DNA of 5,951 nucleotides from an uncultured Collinsella sp. (lineage in GTDB: Bacteria; Actinomycetota; Coriobacteriia; Coriobacteriales; Coriobacteriaceae), in contig USHR01000113.1 of assembly GCA_900554495.1 (NCBI GenBank), forward strand, positions 1-5,951, in the 5' to 3' direction. Every line of letters starts with the position of its first letter. Position 1 is the first letter of the stretch. A program made the position numbers and the translations under genes. The notes below the pieces were generated by a model, which saw only the letters and a program-made list of their open reading frames with translations, was not told the origin of the DNA and did not search any database. Of this stretch, positions 5,478 through 5,951 are shown piece after piece.

Positions 5478-5951
5478 TTAGGGAAGTTCGCGCTTGACAA
5501 CCTCGACGATGTCGTCAACAACGCGCTGGGTCAGCTCGTGCGTCTCGGCCTCGGCCATCACGCGGACCAGCGGCTCGGTACCGCTCGGGCGCACCAGAAT
5601 GCGGCCGCGGCCGTCAAGCTCCTTCTCGGCAGCAGCGACGGCATCCCAGATGGGCTGGCAATCGTCCAGACCGGCCTTGTTGTCCGAATGCACGTTGACG
5701 AGTACCTGCGGGTACTTCTTCATGATGCCGGCAAGGTCGGTGAGGGTACGACCGGTGCGCTTGAGCACGGCCAGCAGCTGCAGAGCCGTCACCAGGCCGT
5801 CACCGGTGGTGTTGTGCTCCAGGAAGATGATGTGGCCGGACTGTTCACCGCCGATGACGGCGCCATCCGCGAGCATGCGCTCCAGAACGTAGCGGTCGCC
5901 CACGGCGGTCTGAACCATCTCGAAGCCCTGCTCCTTCATAGCGATGGAGAA
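5478..5951 (-). CDS. glmM: Phosphoglucosamine mutase, C-terminal part (runs off the window)
   Basis: Last 157 residues of GlmM, which interconverts glucosamine-6-phosphate and glucosamine-1-phosphate on the way to UDP-GlcNAc for peptidoglycan. Visible in this fragment: VGDRYVLERM (18-27), the sugar-binding loop GGEQSGHIIF (34-43), NTTGDGLVTALQLL (47-60), and the phosphate-binding loop RPSGTEPLVRVMAE (121-134) of the C-terminal domain. The catalytic serine and metal-binding loop lie in the missing N-terminal part beyond base 5951. The frame is open to the window edge, and the ATG at 5939 is internal. The related PNGM/PMM enzymes share the fold, but the GGEQSGH and RPSGTEP combination with this spacing is typical of GlmM. 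It is the first gene seen of the minus-strand group glmM, EIIA, nagB. Confidence 0.94.
   Translation of the reverse strand, partial: FSIAMKEQGFEMVQTAVGDRYVLERMLADGAVIGGEQSGHIIFLEHNTTGDGLVTALQLLAVLKRTGRTLTDLAGIMKKYPQVLVNVHSDNKAGLDDCQPIWDAVAAAEKELDGRGRILVRPSGTEPLVRVMAEAETHELTQRVVDDIVEVVKRELP

Overview
The window looks like chromosomal DNA from a GC-rich actinomycete relative, most likely a gut member of the class Coriobacteriia such as Collinsella. This rests on codons that mostly end in G or C, a very large STAND-ATPase/BTAD regulator of a type common there, a short Bacillus-like NagB and a stand-alone glucose-family PTS EIIA. The taxonomic call is an inference. No phage, insertion sequence, CRISPR array, tRNA or rRNA is visible.

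Layout, left to right. Bases 92-391 (+) encode YhbY, a small RNA-binding protein of ribosome assembly, closed by a strong intrinsic terminator (429-462). Convergent to it, 461-3460 (-) encodes a 999-residue transcription regulator: a MalT-like nucleotide-binding module at the N terminus, a long helical middle, and a SARP-type winged helix plus BTAD domain at the C terminus. A 388-bp gene-free stretch (3461-3848) follows, holding an exact 14-bp direct repeat and several inverted repeats. Then comes a set of three minus-strand genes, transcribed right to left: glmM (3' end only, 5478-5951), a glucose-type EIIA gene (4909-5406) and nagB (3909-4637), the last ending at its own terminator (3849-3874). 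A 271-bp leader with three stem-loops separates the EIIA gene from nagB.

How the genes fit together. GlmM makes glucosamine-1-phosphate for peptidoglycan, while NagB breaks glucosamine-6-phosphate down to fructose-6-phosphate and ammonia. The EIIA gene between them could supply phosphate to a glucose/GlcNAc-type permease encoded elsewhere. The right half is therefore an amino-sugar node with synthesis, uptake and breakdown side by side. The large regulator lies just beyond nagB on the same strand, but nagB's terminator and the long gap suggest it is its own transcription unit. Its ligand and targets cannot be read from the sequence. The most interesting items are the regulator's architecture and the repeat-bearing DNA upstream of it. 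I did not find a clear, previously undescribed system.
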